From Adiantum capillus-veneris (lineage: Eukaryota; Streptophyta; Polypodiopsida; Polypodiales; Pteridaceae), in contig CM043971.1 in the NCBI GenBank assembly GCA_014529385.2, forward strand, positions 83,964,340 to 84,028,339: a stretch of 64,000 nt of DNA, read 5' to 3'. Shown piece by piece: positions 47,160 through 59,871 of this stretch (the stretch's first letter is position 1; each line of letters starts with the position of its first letter). The position numbers and the translations under genes are program-made. The notes under the pieces are model-generated. The model worked only from the letters and a program-made list of their open reading frames with translations. It was not told the origin of the DNA and ran no database searches.

Positions 47160-48548
47160 CAAATAGACAATGGAAAGAATGAGATGCATGAAACTATGAA
47201 GGTTTCATTAATACCAAGTAGAGAGTATAAATCACGTATCAAATTAGGGAATTATTTGCTTGTCTAGAAATCAATAGCTACACTGAAGGCTAAAGTTTGA
47301 TCTAGACCTACTACGTATACTAAGTTGAGATGTTTCTTTAGATGATAAATTTACAATGGAAGGTGTAGATTCATTTATGTTTTTGTGGAGATTGACAGTG
47401 GTAGGTGGAAGTTGTGTAGAACCCTTTACATCTATGGGTGAATTACATGAGGAGATAGAAGCTTCCTATGTCTCCCTCATTCCTAATCTAGGTGTTATAG
47501 ATTGTTACCGTTTCAAAATCCTAACTAGCTCCATAACATGTGTGGAGTACTCCATGATCTTTCCCTTCCCATGAAGCTCAATTGTATTTTAAGTTACAAG
47601 ATTTGGCTTACATGGTTCTGTATGGTTCTGTAGATGAAAGAAAGAACACAATTTACATTTAGGTACCCAAATTTTATCATTGCCATCATATTAGCCTTGG
47701 GCTCCCAATAGTTGTTTAGGAACCCAATGCAATATAGCATTGCATTTCTTGGGACAAGTGGATGATTTCCTACAAGGATTATTTTTCAAATGAGATGGAA
47801 GAGTAGAAGGGGACCATTAACAAATCCTTAGGGACCCATTGATATGTACCCCTTATCATGTTGCACACGTCTACGTGTGATACTGTTTATTTTAGCCATG
47901 GAAGTTGAAGTGTTAGAGGGATATGGCACATACAAGGAGACTCTAACTTCTCAATTTTTTAATCTTTCCTTATCGTGTGTTCCCTCAGAAGGTGATAGCT
48001 CGAGGGCCGTTCCTTGGGTGTTAAAGGTTGAGAGTTGATTTCTATGTTGTGATACTCCCAAGCCCCCAATTGATAGTACACTTAGTGACAAACATCCACG
48101 TGCATCCTATGTATATATTATCCTCCATAGTACTTGCAGGCATGATAAAAAATATTTGAACCACGGTCCCATTGTCATAGATGTGAGGAGTGTGCAAGAT
48201 TCCAAAGGCAACATTTTTCTTTTCATTGATACCCTTGACCTGGATGTCACTCTTAGATAAAGGTGGATTCCCTTATTACCACCACACTCTATATGTTAAA
48301 AAGAATTTTGAGCATCTATATCCAACAATGCATTATATAGTACTTGCCCATAGGAGCTATCATAGAGGTAGGTCAAAGTCTAGAGAATCGTCACTTGTTT
48401 CAACTTGGAATGCATTTGTAACTCCACTATTGGCCTCTCTTTGGTGCCTAATACACTAGTATCATTCTCAAGCCTCAATTTAGACTTATGTCCTTTTCAA
48501 CTCTGCTTATGCCTTGGCTGTCTTCTTTTGATGGATGACACATAATTC
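47160..48548. other. non-coding stretch
   Basis: No coding family is recognised. It may be 3' sequence of the minus-strand integrase relic at 48549-49305. Confidence 0.4.
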
Positions 48549-49305
48549 CTATTGGCTTAGGGGATCATGGTATCTTTTGAATTTAGTCCGATTGAGGAAT
48601 TTATTGGTTTCAACTTCGTCTAGAGTCTCCATGGAAATTGGGCCTTGTGAGGTAATTTTACATACTTTATTTGGTCCTTTTCCATCATATTTCAAGTTTT
48701 TATTTCTATTGCACACTCCATACATATGGACTTTTTCACCAACCTTGATATCTTTGTTCTTTAAATGGTGCAGACCACTTATTTCTCCTATCCTTCTCCA
48801 CAATGGAATTTTGCATAGCAAATTGCCTCTCTTTTTCTAGCCTCTCAAGGATATATAAATGCTCAACTAATAGGTTACCATCCCAACCTTCTTGAGAAGG
48901 TACTCAAAGATTGAGAATGAAAAACTCCCATGGAATTACTACTTCTTGTCCATATACCATCTTAAATGGTGTGCAATTAGAACCATTTTATAAGTAGTAC
49001 AATAAGCCCATAGAGTTGATGTAAGATTCAAGTCCCAATCTGTACGATGGGCCTCTACTTTTTTAGTCAAAATAGTAATTAGAGACTTATTGGTACTCTT
49101 GGCTTGGCCATTTTCTTACGGATAATAATGTGTAGACTTGTGATGGGATGTCATGAAACTTAACGTGAATTCTCTTATCACCTCATTTATGAAATGGGTA
49201 GCATTGTCACTATTCGGGGTACCATTGTAGAATAGCTCCAATGACCAACAATAGTTGTCAATCAGGAGTGATGAGCCACCCGGATAGGGCATAGAAACAC
49301 TCACT
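48549..49305 (-). pseudogene. gypsy integrase relic (Tat/Athila-like)
   Basis: On the minus strand, from about 49240, the frame reads PNSDNATHFINEVIREF, with the second catalytic Asp; the following Gly of the usual S-D-N-G-T is Ala. Then come KSTHYYP, a stop, and ENGQAKSTNKSLITIL near 49115, where Lys (in QAKST) replaces the catalytic Glu of the usual Q-A-E-S-T. Next are WDLNLTSTLWAYCTTYK and, at 48770-48560, the GPF-like module LKYDGKGPNKVCKITSQG followed by NRTKFKRY. The N-terminal half is absent upstream. Stops and the Glu-to-Lys change show it is dead. Confidence 0.85.
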
Positions 49306-49657
49306 AGATTAGTGAGCTAATAATGGGACCATGAATGATGACTCTATGAGGTGAGCTTCTTGGCCTATAGAGGATCTATGGTTGGCAATCTCCACATTGA
49401 ATTCTCTTTACCTCAAGTCAGCCCAATCACACACACTAACAATTGTAACAGTACACCCATCACTAATCCCATCATGCAACACACTAATCACAAGTGCACA
49501 CACATAGATCTATCAAGCATCCACACTCCAATCAAACTAAATACACACACAAAGAATAGAGGGAAATCACACAAGATTAGAGTAGGAGGATGAAACACTA
49601 ATTAGTTATGATCAGGCTAATTAAGCATCATTAACAATCACAAGAGAGTATGAGAGA
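49306..49657. other. non-coding stretch
   Basis: AC-rich sequence without recognised features up to the target duplication of LTR3. Confidence 0.4.
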
Positions 49658-49662
49658 GGCAT

Positions 49663-51492
49663 TGTAATGGAATTTGCCTATTCAATTTGAGAGTAGCGGA
49701 ATTTAATGAGAATAATTTTCAAGAAATGATTTTGTGAGCATAGCGGGTAGACATAATTGAAGATAGCAACATAATCATAGCAATTAGTTAACTTGGCATA
49801 GACAATACTTTTGCAAGAGAGAGAATTTAGAGAACATGACAACAGTTGAGGACCGGATTTATGTGGAGCCGGTCCCCCCTCCAAAAGGAATTTGTATTAT
49901 AGATTCTCATTAAGAGAGACTTGGTACAATACAATCTTTGTGTTCCTTGAGACCTCCTTGGCAATATGGAGATGGAAGGTTCACACACCAGGCTTTTGCA
50001 TAATTTCAACAATCAATCTTAGCTTGAAAACAATCAAGAACTTGTGAACATCATTAATCTTTGTGTTCCCTAAATCATTTGAGTGCATGAAGATGTATAC
50101 TTTTATGCATCAACTTGTGCTTAAAGAAATAATTAATCTACCTTGCAATACAATTAATCTACTTGCATTAAGTAATTAATCTACTTGCAATAAACCATTA
50201 GCCTTCTTACAATAAGCATAACATGCACTTGTAGAAAGCATTAACTATCCCAAGCCTCAGTCCCAAGACCTCAAACACCTTCGAAGGTGGAGAGAGCTAG
50301 CAGGGAATGAGGGTAGGGAAGAGGAAGAAGAAACATTTCGTAGGAGAAAGAATTAGTTCCTCACTTATCATACTCTTGTTGCTAGCATACATAATAGCAT
50401 AGTAATGAAGAAGAAGGAGATGACAAGCTCAAGCATTGAAGCATGGCTCTTGGTTGGATTTGCACTCCATAGCCAAGAGTGTTGGTGTAGGCTCTCAACC
50501 TCTACTTGCTTGGAGAGGGAGCTCTTGCACTTTGCATAGCAAAAAATGAGAGTGTTTGTGAGTGTGTGTGGGTGAGTATACCCCCTAAGAACCCCCCTAG
50601 CTTGCTTGGGTCGACCCCCCCTTGTAGCTCATGCTTGAAGCTCATTGGACCCCTCCAGGCGTAGCCAATCACAAGCAGGAGCCATTACAAGCAACATGGG
50701 TAGCCTTGGGACAAGTGTCCCCCTTTCCCCTTTGAGAGAGAGGACTTGATAAATGAAAAATCAATTAATTAAATATCCTAAATTATCATTGGACCCCTTG
50801 GGTGGCCAACCAATAGGCTTCAGGCACACCATGAGGGCAACATGGGGAGGAACTTGACAAGTGTCCTTGTTGCCTCTTCAAGCTGGGGCTTCCCTTGTGT
50901 GTGTGTGTGTGTGTTCTCTCTCATCCCCCCCTTTGTAGGCTCTCCCCCCTCCTTGTAGGGATCTTTTTGACTTTGGATGAGCAAGCCCCTTAGTCATCAA
51001 GCATGACAAAGCACTTGAACTAGGGGGTGTTCCCACAAGCATCTCAAGCAAGCATCTCAAGGCACCTGAAGCACCTTAATCATGTAGCAAGTGAAGCACC
51101 TCAAGCATGGAGCCAGTCAAGCACCTTAAGCATCTTAATCAAGCACCTCAAACATGTCAAGCACCTCAAGCACGACAAGCACCTCAAGCAGGACAAGCAC
51201 CTCGAGCTTAGGCCGGGTTCCCACCTCAAGCTCCTAAGGTCAAAGGAATTTTACACACATTATTGAAGGTCTTCAATGAAGCTAACCCTAAGGTCTTATG
51301 CTCCATTGGTTAGCCTTGCTCTTTGATAGACCATCTCTCATTTGGGCCCCTTAACCATTGGCCCCGTGTTGAGATAGATCTATAAGCACATGTCTATATC
51401 TTAACCCTTGTTCCCATGTATTCTCCCACATTAAGTGATCAGTTTAATATGAGAAAATCATTTGGGTTGGATAGATATTAATTTTTATGACA
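49663..51492 (-). mobile_element. solo LTR of the gypsy chromovirus family (LTR3, reversed)
   Basis: On the minus strand it starts TGTCATAAAAATTAATATC and ends CCATTACA. It shares with LTR1 and LTR2 the CATATTAAACTGATCAC region, the CCAAGAGCCATG region and the GGTCCTCAACTG-GGAGCC region, at lower similarity than LTR1 has to LTR2. The target duplication GGCAT is perfect (49658-49662 and 51493-51497). It is 1830 bp, longer than LTR1, partly because of a minisatellite at 51040-51215. Confidence 0.9.
51040..51215. repeat. minisatellite in LTR3, unit about 15-18 bp
   Basis: Repeated units of the form ACAAGCACCTCAAGCAGG with variable spacing, about ten copies. Neither LTR1 nor LTR2 has this array. 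Confidence 0.9.
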
Positions 51493-51497
51493 GGCAT

Positions 51498-53799
51498 AGT
51501 CAAAGAGAATTAATTGTTGATTAGTTAATCAAGTCGCATGAGCAAGGAGAAGCTGACGGACTCCATTTCCACACACCTCATGAGCTCTCACTAAGAGTAG
51601 TCTCAACAAATGAAGACGCGAACCCTAATTCCATTTACACACTGCCTTATATCCCTAGGGTAAAAGTATGCAATTTCCGGGCGCCCAATGCCTTTAGAGC
51701 TCCACATCTTATTGAATCTATAATCTAGGTACACTAACTAGCCTATTGTTTACATGTTGGAACTCTCATTGAGACGTAACACGTTACAATTATTACAATG
51801 ACTTGAAATAAATCAAGAATGACAATACATGACTATTTTTAGAAAATGTGAAAACTATGTAACTCCAATCTTTACTAATCCTTTGTATTCATCCTTGATG
51901 TGCATTTGCAAGTCTTTGGAATTTAGAAACTTTTGTTAACTGACATTGTCTCGGTTAACTTCCCCCCCTTCTAATTTTAGTGCCGGTCCTTTTGACCAAT
52001 GCTCATCCTTGAGCACTCTTTAGAAGTGTCCATAGAGGCTATGGATGTTTGATCATTGATTTGTTGTCAATGGGCTATAATGTCTTCATTGGTCGATGAA
52101 TCTATTGATGATGTTCATTTTACAGTAGCATCTTGAATGTCCAAATTTGTTTGTGGTCTGAGAGATGATGTCACATTTGTCCATTGTAGCAATATAATGG
52201 CAAGGTTTGCAATTTTATTAAGAGTATGGAAAAGAGAAATAGAATGGTGAGGTTCTAAATTAGGGTCTTATACTTGTATGAACAAAGGGAAAAAACCCAA
52301 ATGGGAAACAAGTGCCTCTGGGATACGTGCATTATTGGAGTACTTATTAGCATGGGATTATTTGCTAATGGATATAGAAATAAAAGGGCAGCAAATAAAA
52401 GGCTAGCATGATGGAAATTTGCTTTTGCATGTTGTAGTCCACTCAGGGTGCATAGGTGGAAGAGAAAAAAAGAATGTCTAATGCATATGTCCAATGATGG
52501 GACATCCTATATGAATGCACATAAATGATGTGCAAGAAAGATTTTTGAGGGGTTCTTCAAAAAGAAGGTGTAGCTATAAAAGCATATGACGTGGCTTTAC
52601 AAGTTGGCACCCCTTTAAGAGGGGGTTATGTTGTTGATAATAGGTGCTCCCATCTTACTGTGCATTGTGCATGAGTGTTAATCTCTACGTCACTTCACCA
52701 TGATTCATTTAATAGACTTTGACTCTTGTGCTCATTTCATCCATCATGAGCGACACAACTTAGATATACTCAACTCTGCTAGCTTGAGCGTAAACCTAAT
52801 AACTATGACTATTTATAGAGAGTCTATTAAGACTTGAAGCTTTGGGACTAACACTTTGCTCATTTTTTGGCTTAGTAGCCCGACTTTGACTATGCCAAAG
52901 AGTGTTTTTTGCACCCTAGTGACTTGAATTTTTACGTTTTTGAGCTTACTGCAAATATTTCGTCTGGTAAAAGTAAGCTTGAGTCCTCAAAGAGTGGATT
53001 AGTGAAGGACTAAGTTGGCATTGAAGGTCTCTTTTGCCATACCTGCTTTTTCATCTTGAAATCTATAGATATGTCAATTGGCTTGTCCTTCTTCAACTAT
53101 ATGAAGACTCTATTTTTTGTTTGATTCTCTAGTTGGGTTTGTTAAAAGGAGCCTTTAATGTTGTTGTAGGATTTTGTTGACTGTCGATATCTATCTTTGG
53201 ACTTGGAGCATTAGAAGACTTAGGAATCCAACTCCTTCCACTACCTTTGTAGCTTCTTTGATGACTTGGTCTAGCATAAGTTCTGGTTGAGCTCTTGAGG
53301 TCTTCATGTTTCTTCTCTGTCAGTGCCATTGGTCTTCGGTTGACTAGTAGCCAAATCTTCATGTATCCTATGTAGGATCCCTATGCAAGAGGAAAATTAT
53401 TTGAAATCTATTTTTGATTTGCATGTCCTTGAGGGTTGTGGTTTACTTTAGAAGCATTCAGTGTTTTCCTTTTGTATTGTCTCTTCTTATGTATCCTCAA
53501 TGTTTGTACCCACTTGGCCTTCTTCCTTGGGAGGGTCCGGATTGCACTCATGTTTTTTGAGTCTAAGAGTAGTAACCATTTCTTCTTGACTTGTAGCCAT
53601 ACCTAGCATTGCTTTACTGTCCTATTTACATGGAGTAATCTTGAGTATTATTTGGATGCTATCTGAAACCATATTGCACTCTAATTCTTTACCCCTACAG
53701 AGCATTACATCTGACAATTTCTCCATTCGCACTTCTGAGGACTATAACTATCCTCATTGGTGATTATCTTGAATATCCTTGTCCATCTTTTGCCATAGT
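51498..53799. other. non-coding stretch
   Basis: No retroelement or host motif is convincing. A 77-codon frame on the minus strand (53129-53362), rich in Ser, Thr, Lys and Pro, lies downstream of the relic at 53800-54250 in the same direction and may be its continuation. Confidence 0.4.
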
Positions 53800-54250
53800 C
53801 TCGTCTTGATCTAGATGGGTCTCTATGGAATCTGATTTCAGAATTTGAGCTCCACTAGGACTTCCATCTGTTGATTGAACTGACAAGGGGTGATTGATCT
53901 TTGGATTTGGCATTCCTTCTTGGTTGTTTGCAACCTTGATCTTCTTAAAATTTGGCTTTAATGGAATTCTTTGTTCAATGTCTTTTGTGATTGATACTTT
54001 CTCTATTTGATCTAACTTACTTGCTTTTTCCTAATCTGGTTCTAGATCTTTGAGGTTCTATAGGGCAACACCAATTTTAGAGATTCCAATGTTAGATTTG
54101 ACCCTTTGATTGCATGCTTCAAATCTTTTTGTTTGCACCTTTGCATGGACGGCTTAACCTCTGAGAACTGAGAGGATTATCCCTCCTAATCTACTTCCAC
54201 ATTTAGGTGTGCATATTTGTGTATGAATTCTTGCAAACTTGGGCTTATTA
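53800..54250 (-). pseudogene. unrecognised protein relic
   Basis: On the minus strand from about 54247 one frame stays open except for three stops for more than 80 codons: KPKFARIHTQICTPKCGSRL, GGIILSVLRG, stop, AVHAKVQTKRFEACNQRVKS, then NIGISKIGVAL, stop, NLKDLEPD, stop. It goes on as a Lys/Glu-rich and then Ser/Pro-rich sequence to about 53800. The clean frame and biased composition argue for a decayed coding sequence. I do not recognise the family. A transposon ORF1 or gag is possible. Confidence 0.4.
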
Positions 54251-54925
54251 TTTATATTACGGAGTCTTTGCACAATGTGGGGCCGTGGATCAAGTGGTTA
54301 GGCCACCTAATAATGATTGATCTTCATTGGTAGTTTTCAGTAAATGTGACCCGCCATCTGGACTTCAAATCAATCTATATTTTCAAGGCGGGTTCGTGAA
54401 TGGACCTCACCCTACTAGCTGCCTGTATAGTTGGTGGTCTTCGATCACCAATCGACAATTGTCGATGCTTCTTGTAGCCAGTGTGTCAAGTCCCAACTAG
54501 AGTACTTAGCTCCAATTATCACCTTTGGTCCAACCCATGCCCCAAATGGGCTATTTCCATGGGATTCCTCTCCAAAGCTCAAACCCCCTTACCAAGGGGC
54601 ACTTCCCACAAGCCCTGGAGCATCAATTTCTATGTGAGCTTCAAAAGCTCTCACCTCCATAAGAAAGGACTTTTTCACAAACTGCATAATTGGGTTTCAA
54701 AGACCTACCCAAACACAATATCCCACATTGTGGAAATAACCCAAAGCTTTCCCATGAACCATTCCAAACCCATTTCAAGGCTTGAACCCAAAGGCTCCAA
54801 GCGTTGAGCATCTCCACGAGCTTTCAGAGAGGCATCTCTAAGCCAAATATTCCATGGTAAAATGAAACCATGAAGGGTATCTTCACTCGTGTGAAGAGGT
54901 ACTTCATGAAAATTTAAAAGGGGAA

Positions 54926-54928
<3 letters not shown>

Positions 54929-54964
<36 letters not shown>

Positions 54965-54969
54965 TCTCT
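54929..54969. repeat. (CT)n microsatellite
   Basis: CT repeat of about 29 bases followed by imperfect CTTT sequence. Confidence 0.95.
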
Positions 54970-55454
54970 TTTGCATTTAAATTAAAATCTTGCAGCCAAG
55001 CACAAGAGTTTTGCAATGTATGATTTTATATCTATCACCAAGGATATGTGAAATTGTAAGGAGTTTAGAAATTGTCCTGGGAACAATTTCCAAGAGCAAA
55101 GACCACTCCAAAGCACTCCAAGGCATTGAGAAAATCCACTTCAAGGGGAGGCATGTTAAGCATGTTTTCACTTTTTTGCATCTTAGGATTTGCACTTGTT
55201 TTCAATAAGCTCAAGAGAAGGCTCTCGTGACATCAACATCATTGGCACCACCAATTTGGTACGGATTGAAGATTCCAAGAATGAAATGAAGAAAAAGGGG
55301 CGGCAGGGGATAGGCATGTTTCAAGGATCAAAGATGAAGATTGTATACAGCCTCTCTACTTCAAGGGGAGGATTTTTATCATCCTCTGTGGATACCTGTG
55401 TGGATACTAGTGTCATCCTTAGTGGATATAAAATCTTTAGTGTATTATCATAGT

Positions 55455-55640
55455 CCAATCTCCAAGGGGAGGATTCTAAGGTATGGGCTTTGTCCTAGAA
55501 TCACTAGAGTGTGAGTGAATGAGAGAAGAGGAGAATTATCCCACATGTAAAGGTGTGATTCTGTAGAGATACTTAAAGCTCCTTTCATGAATAATACAAA
55601 CATTGTGTACATGTCTCTTGTCTATGATGAACTTGTGATG
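55455..55640 (+). mobile_element. possible copia polypurine tract and LTR edge
   Basis: AATCTCCAAGGGGAGGATTC (55457-55476) resembles a copia polypurine tract plus LTR start. It is followed by a stretch with short-LTR character (AAGGTATGGGCTTTGTCC, then a run to ATGAATAATACAAAC). No partner LTR or target duplication was found. The similar TCAAGGGGAGG also occurs at 55141 and 55361. Confidence 0.3.
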
Positions 55641-55789
55641 GGCTAGAAAAATACTCAAGGTCATGTTTATGAGTCCAAGTTAATCTATCTTCGAGCCTAG
55701 TTCACTTGACTAACAATCAACCTACACACACACACTCACATGTGCACAATGTTTGTCTTATCACCCACCTTATCTAGCACGATCACATT
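55641..55789. other. short non-coding spacer
   Basis: Nothing is recognised apart from a short CA-rich stretch near 55724. Confidence 0.4.
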
Positions 55790-57990
55790 CCGACACACCT
55801 ATCTTTAAGGAAGATGATGTTGAGCCTGGCAAGAAGCTCAAAAGAGTCGAAGAAGAAAGATGCCAAAAAGAGACAAATGAAGTTAAATTGGTGGGGTCTT
55901 TCTGACAAAAAAATCCATGATGCCCTGAAGAGGAAGACTGACCAAAGAGAGGACTTAGGATTAAAAATGACATAAGATGACGGACCTTGAATCTCTCTTA
56001 GACTCTCCAAAAAGAAAGCATTCCATGCAAAGTGAATCTGCAAAAGATATGTCTACCACAATAAGGCATGAGGAGAAGGAGAAAGAGATGAAGCAACATG
56101 TCTCTACCATGTCAGCATCCCCTCCTCCTACAGAATCAAAGATCAAGAGGAAAAGAGAGGGTCTAAAGTGGAGAAGAAATATTTTGAAACTAGAAAGCGA
56201 GATCAAAACCTCAAAGGAAACCTAACAAACAAAGAAAAGATGATCCATCAAGGAAAGACCAAGTTTCAAAGAATTCATGGCAAAGGAAAGACAAGAGGTA
56301 CCATTTCTCTCACAAGAGGATGCAACCAAAGCTGAAAGACACCTCATGGAATTGGATATCAAAGAACACCTAGAGTAGATTGAGCTCCAGTTTAGGTTCC
56401 AGAAGGTGATCTCAAATCTAAGAGTTCAAGATGCTAAAGACACCAAATCAGAAACATTGAAAGCCAAGAAAGAGATCAAAAGATTGAAGCAGCATAAGCA
56501 GCCTAGACAAATAGGAGCTAACACACTGAAGTTCAAGTGTAGAAACATGCCCTTGAGGAGGCTCTCTAAGGGGAGAAAAATAAATATACAAGCTATGGTG
56601 AGTCATATGATGTGGTGAAGCACACCCTCTGCACCCTCCTAGCAATTCAAGAAGTGCCTACAACAGCCTCAACTTCTCAAGAACCTATGACAATTGTTGA
56701 GGAAATTAAGGCCTTAAATACTAAGCTAGAATGAGAGAAGTTGCAACGGCAATTTCTCATGGTTGGATTGATGGAAACCAACACACAAAGAGAGCAAGAG
56801 ATCAAAGAGCTTAAAGACCAATTAGCCAAAGCACAAGATGATCTCACTAGCCAAGCAAATATACACACGAAATATTTACAAGCCGAAGCTTTGGAGAAAA
56901 ATGTTTTATAATCAAAGGCTATAAGTCCGAGTCACTCCAACACAACAATTATTTAAGTTTGAAAGCACAAACTTACCACCGATGGACATTCCAAGTACAT
57001 TAGCTAGGGAAGATATGTTAGAATTTGAAGAAGAAAGAGAGTATACAAATATAAGAGATGAGCTCAAGAGTTGGATTGAAGACTTGCTAGAGGGATAGTG
57101 TAAAGAGTACATGAGATATGAGCTAAAAGTGCTTGAGTGGCACTCCTCATGATCAAACAACAAGATGCGTTTGTCAAGAACAGTGGCCATGACATGGTGG
57201 CCCTCCCTCTCATGAAGCAAAAGCAATCCTCTGGAAAAGAAAGCTTCTACCAACACTAGAACCAAATGCCAAGGACACTTATGAAGATGTACCAGTCACC
57301 GCTAATCAAGTTCTCCTCATCTTGGAGAGCCAACCATTATGGGGAGGAGTAAGTGGTTTGATAAACGTCCCTAAGATGAGACAACCTACCAAAGTGCTTC
57401 ACAACACCTCATGATCGACCCATCCTACTGCCCAATCCTAAGACAACAATCATGGGAAATATACTACACATGGAAGAGCGGAAGGCCTTCAGTGCTCAAA
57501 TACCCAATAATCTCCAAGCCTCTTAACAACACCAGGCCAATAGAGGAATATATGGTCCACACAATAAAGATGGTAATCAACATAATGAGAGATGTACCCA
57601 ATCTCACATACCAAATGATGACCAAAAGGGCAAAGATGATCATTACCTACATCCAAGAATTTGAAGTTATCAACGTGACATAACACATGTGGGAGGTGTT
57701 CCTCAAAGGCACCGAGGGCATTGGTTGGAGCCTAAAAACCAAAGTCTCCTCAAGGAATATACTCATGGGGATGTATACCAGGCTGATGTTCCTCCCATCT
57801 CATTACATGCAAACCTTTGAGAAAGCATTCATCACACGGTTCTTCAAGATGGATTCAACCAACTTTAACGCTCTTTCAAAGGATCTGCAGGCCATGTACA
57901 TAGCCTACCAAAGTACATTAATAAGCAATCCATTCAAAGGTATGTTAGCCAAATTCAACAGGATTACAAAGACCCTAAAAAAATAGCAAT
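55790..57990 (+). pseudogene. long unrecognised coding relic with coiled-coil region
   Basis: Several plus-strand frames join into one decayed protein. The first part is Lys/Glu/Ser-rich (MTDLESLLDSPKRKHS at 55977, then KRKREGLKWRRN). The second part is coiled-coil-like, with heptad Leu/Ile spacing: LKAKKEIKRLKQHK (about 56454-56495), KLQRQFLMVGLMETNTQREQ and EIKELKDQLAKAQDDL (about 56730-56850). The third part (57411-57986) is globular: PIEEYMVHTIKMVINIM, MWEVFLKGTEGIGWSLK, YMQTFEKAFITRFFK. Stops separate the parts. No zinc knuckle, protease or RT motif is seen. A gag-like protein is possible; I assign no function. Confidence 0.42.
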
Positions 57991-59647
57991 TTGATTACTA
58001 AAGCACAACAGTTACACGCATGAGGATGTGCAACGGCTACGAAGGAAAAGGGGGGAGGTTTTGGTCAATGCAGCTAATGAGCAACCTCCTAGACGACCAC
58101 ACCTTGCCCAAGGCACAAATTTTGATGTAATGTATTCTATTCTTACAAAAAAGATTTGTAACTATGATTTTTGAGCAAAATGATGTACACTTTGAGTTTA
58201 TTTCTTTTTTCATGAGCCCAAAGCCTTGTAATTTGGCCATTGGCTATATGAAAAGCCCTAGGTATAAAGCTAAAAAAACCCTTAGTTGAAAACACTTGTA
58301 AGATTATCAAAAGGTTTTACGAAGCTTTTGTACGTATGACTGTGAGCCGCTACTAGGCAACAACTTGTAATCAATTTTTCTCAAGATTTGATAATCAAAA
58401 TTTGATTCTGTGAAGTGCATTGTGCTTCTTGTCTCTTTCTCTTTCATTTAAGTATAAGCATTTCCAACTTTGATGTGGCTCGCAATGACTATGTGTTTGT
58501 GAGCTATATCTACAGATTTTATGCCTAAATGGTTGTTTTTGACATTTTGATCGTAGGAGAGTGTTATTAGACCTTAGGATGACCTATTTGGATTGTTTTG
58601 TTGTAGATTTCATGACTTGGACCATGATGGATCAGGATTTTGGCACCTTATTGGATGACCTCTAGAATTTGTAGATAAGTGTCCCAAGATCTAATATAGC
58701 TTTCCCTAAAGTTTCATGATGATCTGAGCTCATTCGGTCAACAAAATGACATGATGACCTAGAGTCGTGAGATAGGATATATACATGTTTTCAAATCAGA
58801 GAGTGAGGGTTTGCTTGTTGTGTTGATTGGTTAGCTTGCTAGGTTCACTATACACATGGAGACCCGGTATTACACAACATTCATAAAAGGGAGATGACTT
58901 TTGCTTTGGCTCAAAAGGACTAATGTGTGGATCTCCCATATCTCTTGCTAAAAGTACACAAACCCTTGAAGACTATTTCATGAAATAGTTGAAATCTAAT
59001 AGCCATAGGTGCTACAACAAGGCAAGTGTCAATTTTCAAACATGTTAGCGATTTAAATCTTCCTCTCTAGTAGTACAAGGGAAAATCAATTTGTAGAAAT
59101 ATGATTCTCTGGTTCAGGTGCAAGAAGAGGAACTAGATTCTAAAGGTTTTAGACTAGATCTAGTCATAGTAGTGATGCTCAAAAGGAAAACATGCAGTTT
59201 CAGGTACGACCAATAGTGAAGCAACATCCACACTAGATATTCCTACTACTTGAGCTATGGCATGGAGATGAAGATGCTCATTGCAAACTTCTGGAGAGAT
59301 GAGCGCTATCAATGCTGCTCAAGGAAAACAAAGGAGAGAAATCACCTTAAGGAGAGGGTAGAGGAACTATCGACACTATTGCAAGCACATAGTAGATGCA
59401 TGTGATTGATGTGATGCAGTTTTGGGGTGAGAAAACTTTGCTAGGTTCAAATTTCTTAACCAAGACTGATAGATATGGGAAAAAAAGTTCATGCAACAAA
59501 GTATGAGCATCGATAAGAACAATCATTTTTGTTATTTGGCTCTGTTACCTCTCGATAAGGCATATGGTTGGTGAGAGAGAGTAGCATTTATGCTAGATAA
59601 TGAAAATTGACACATCCACACATAGAGAAAGTAGGAATGCTCAGTAC
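57991..59647. other. non-coding stretch
   Basis: I see no coding or repeat signature apart from AT-rich sequence. Confidence 0.4.
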
Positions 59648-59693
59648 TCAAAGGATGCCTTGAAACAAAACACACACACTTTTCCATTAGTCT

Positions 59694-59731
<38 letters not shown>

Positions 59732-59825
59732 AAATATGGCCCTATCTAATAATATCTCCTTTCAAACGCGGGCCTTTGTAGGTACGTATTAAGTTTGATT
59801 ATAATCGTCCCTTGGAAAGTGGCAT

Positions 59826-59871
<46 letters not shown>

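Noticed and set aside
47356-48459. Small plus-strand frames (47356-47574, 47844-48038, 48190-48459)
   Set aside because: They overlap or adjoin a minus-strand retroelement relic and show no family motif.
51040-51215. CRISPR-like array of short repeats
   Set aside because: Units are irregular, without unique spacers of constant length, and lie inside a plant LTR; this is a minisatellite.
52255-52494. 79-codon minus-strand frame rich in hydrophobic residues
   Set aside because: No start context, no family resemblance and no continuation on either side; likely chance.
54281-54400. Possible tRNA-derived SINE with box A-like GTGGATCAAGTGGTTAGG and box B-like GGCGGGTTCGTGAATGG
   Set aside because: The spacing of about 100 bases is too long for the usual promoter, no poly-A or T-rich tail and no target duplication are seen.
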